Assembly (NCBI GenBank): GCA_029834535.1
Contig: JAQMWT010000348.1
Coordinates: 62,001 to 126,000 of the forward strand
Direction: 5' to 3'
Source: Chrysophaeum taylorii
Lineage: Eukaryota > Sar > Pelagophyceae > Pelagomonadales > Pelagomonadaceae
DNA: 64,000 bases
Shown: one piece after another, positions 62,802 to 64,000 of the stretch
Layout of the letters: every line of letters starts with the position of its first letter
How positions within the stretch are numbered: the first letter of the stretch is position 1
Position numbers and translations under genes: made by a program
The notes under the pieces: generated by a model
The model's input: only the letters and a program-made list of their open reading frames with translations
What the model was told of the DNA's origin: nothing
Database searches by the model: none

Positions 62802-64000
62802 ACTGCGGATTATTGGCGACATCTTTTTGCTCTCGAGTGAAACTGGCTCCTTGAGGCGACGTCTGGATGATACACTCTCCGTATACTCAACATGGAGGTT
62901 GGTAAACGGAATGATCACGCAGAACCGCACACTCGAGGATGTGGCAACAACAGAGCTCTCAATATCGGCACCGCTGACTGATGCGACGGTGACGCAATAT
63001 TTGGTCCTGGAATCGAATGCTTTGTTCTCTGGCAGGGACTATGTGTTTGAGCTTGTAGCTCAAGTGAATGGCAACACTGTTTCGACGCTTATCGATGTGC
63101 GCGTTTCAATTGCTCCCATTTCTGGCCGGCTCGAGGTGGCGCCCGTGAAAGGCATTGCCTTTTTCGACAAATTTCGTCTCCGGACACTCGAATGGGAGTC
63201 TTACCATCTGCCCTTTCGGTATGAATTCAAGTCGGAGGTTGGCGGGGTTGCGGATACGGAAACTATTCTGCAGGCAACGAGCAATACGTCCACACTTTCT
63301 GGCGTCCGCCTGCAGGAAGGCTCGCCCAATGTGACGCTGATAGTTGTTGCTATTGATGCCATTGGAGCGAAGGCAACAGCGACGACGACGGCGCACATCA
63401 CCGAAGGAAGCCAATCAAATGCATTTCAAGAGGTTCTCAACGAAGCCCTCGATGATGCCTTTGCGCAGGGTTCATTTGACTCGCTTAGTCAAATCGTCAC
63501 GTCGGCATCGATCTACACTTCTTCAGATCCCGTCGCTTTAGACTCCTTAATGACGGCTTACTTTGACGGATACCAGGCTTTCGTCGACACAGCATCGGAG
63601 ATTGTGCTGAATCAGGCGGCGGCAACTTTGCTTTATCTCGTGGAAGATCCAGTCGCGCTTCCTGTCGATGCTGCACGAAGTGCGCTCGACATGATAGATG
63701 ACATCGCCGGAAACTTAGATGGCGTTGGCCTCTCTGATGATTCCTCCGCTCCAATGACCATCGTCCAGACGCTGTCAAGGCTGCTTGAGAGTGATATTTT
63801 TGCCGATGGCGACAATTCAACGCAGTCGACGGACACTATGCTCAACACGATTGACTCGGTGAATCAAGCACAGCGTGAGTCGCTTGTTATCAATGAAAAG
63901 ACCATCGGGACAAACTCTACTTACATCAGCACCGCGAGCTCCCGATTTAAACCTCGCAGTGACATGCGCGTTAAAATCACCACAAACCAGATGAATTCCG
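62782..64000 (+). CDS. REJ (polycystin/egg-jelly receptor) domain region, continues off right edge
   Basis: It is open from ATG 62782 to the end of the window (406 codons), in a frame one base off the preceding PT repeats. It reads ELSISAPLTDATVTQYLVLE, GRDYVFELVAQVNG, then FEFKSE-like KYEFKS (seen as RYEFKSEVGG), TLSGVRLQEGSPNVTLIVVA and later helical segments (DDIAGNLDGVG). Beta-sandwich repeats followed by a long helical stretch with ALDMIDDIAGN fit the REJ domain of PKD1-like proteins, which normally lies before a GPS/GAIN site and membrane spans. Those lie outside the window. The protein is likely extracellular and receptor-like. A frameshift or unseen intron must join it to the PT-rich part. 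Confidence 0.65.
   Translation, partial: MPRTLHKLRIIGDIFLLSSETGSLRRRLDDTLSVYSTWRLVNGMITQNRTLEDVATTELSISAPLTDATVTQYLVLESNALFSGRDYVFELVAQVNGNTVSTLIDVRVSIAPISGRLEVAPVKGIAFFDKFRLRTLEWESYHLPFRYEFKSEVGGVADTETILQATSNTSTLSGVRLQEGSPNVTLIVVAIDAIGAKATATTTAHITEGSQSNAFQEVLNEALDDAFAQGSFDSLSQIVTSASIYTSSDPVALDSLMTAYFDGYQAFVDTASEIVLNQAAATLLYLVEDPVALPVDAARSALDMIDDIAGNLDGVGLSDDSSAPMTIVQTLSRLLESDIFADGDNSTQSTDTMLNTIDSVNQAQRESLVINEKTIGTNSTYISTASSRFKPRSDMRVKITTNQMNS

Overview
The window is nuclear DNA of a GC-rich, gene-dense eukaryote. Coding genes lie close together on both strands, most have a single exon, and every intron I can place is very short (40 to about 72 nt, mostly GT..AG). Ordinary eukaryotic genes are present: UTP18, MAD2, a Rad60/NIP45-type double SUMO-like protein, a thioredoxin-fold protein, and Sfi1-like, IQ, EF-hand and LRR proteins. 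An 11-copy RAP/FAST-like repeat protein and a long Pro/Thr/Ser-repeat plus REJ surface protein suggest a flagellate microalga, most likely a stramenopile such as a pelagophyte. That placement is inference. TAA, TAG and TGA all act as stops.

Layout. 0-8.6 kb: the start of UTP18 (runs off the left edge), a PH-coiled coil-Costars gene, a sulfotransferase, a 1.6-kb gene-free stretch, then a tandem array of Helitron-like repeats. 8.6-16.7 kb: a compact cluster with a three-exon EF-hand/LRR gene head-to-head with an IQ protein, then a PAAT-like gene and MAD2. 16.8-25.6 kb: a long AATG microsatellite, a possible old Helitron remnant, an ABM-like protein, a sulfotransferase fused to an FG-GAP-like region, a double ABM-plus-membrane protein and a Harbinger transposase remnant. 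25.65-28.94 kb: a second Helitron-like array. 29-36.9 kb: RAP protein, Sfi1-like coiled coil, thioredoxin-like, SUMO-like and a six-repeat protein. 37-39.2 kb: a decayed hAT transposase. 39.4-41.6 kb: a nucleotidyltransferase-HAD-kinase fusion. 41.66-54.31 kb: a nest of transposable elements (Helitron-like copies in mirror orientation around fossil Ty1/copia and Ty3/gypsy elements). 54.3-56.6 kb: a CgeB-like glycosyltransferase. 56.6-58.7 kb: a third Helitron-like array. 59-64 kb: a Pro/Thr-rich surface protein with a C-terminal REJ region running off the right edge.

How things fit together. Several genes point to surface-glycan or secreted-polysaccharide work: two sulfotransferases, the nucleotidyltransferase-HAD-kinase fusion, the glycosyltransferase and the PT/REJ surface protein. 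The fusion gene and the glycosyltransferase face away from each other across the transposon nest, so they may once have been a closely spaced divergent pair. A cytoskeletal/flagellar theme (MAD2, Sfi1-like, IQ, EF-hand/LRR, PH-Costars, six-repeat protein) runs through the rest.

The most unusual element is a roughly 1.05-kb repeat found in at least ten full or partial copies. It carries the decayed C-terminal end of a PIF1/Helitron helicase, sits head-to-tail in arrays joined end to end, and is flanked by A and T where both ends are intact. It ends in CTTG rather than the usual Helitron CTRR. No previously undescribed multi-gene system is proven here. The best candidates for new biology are this repeat family and the unusual domain fusions.
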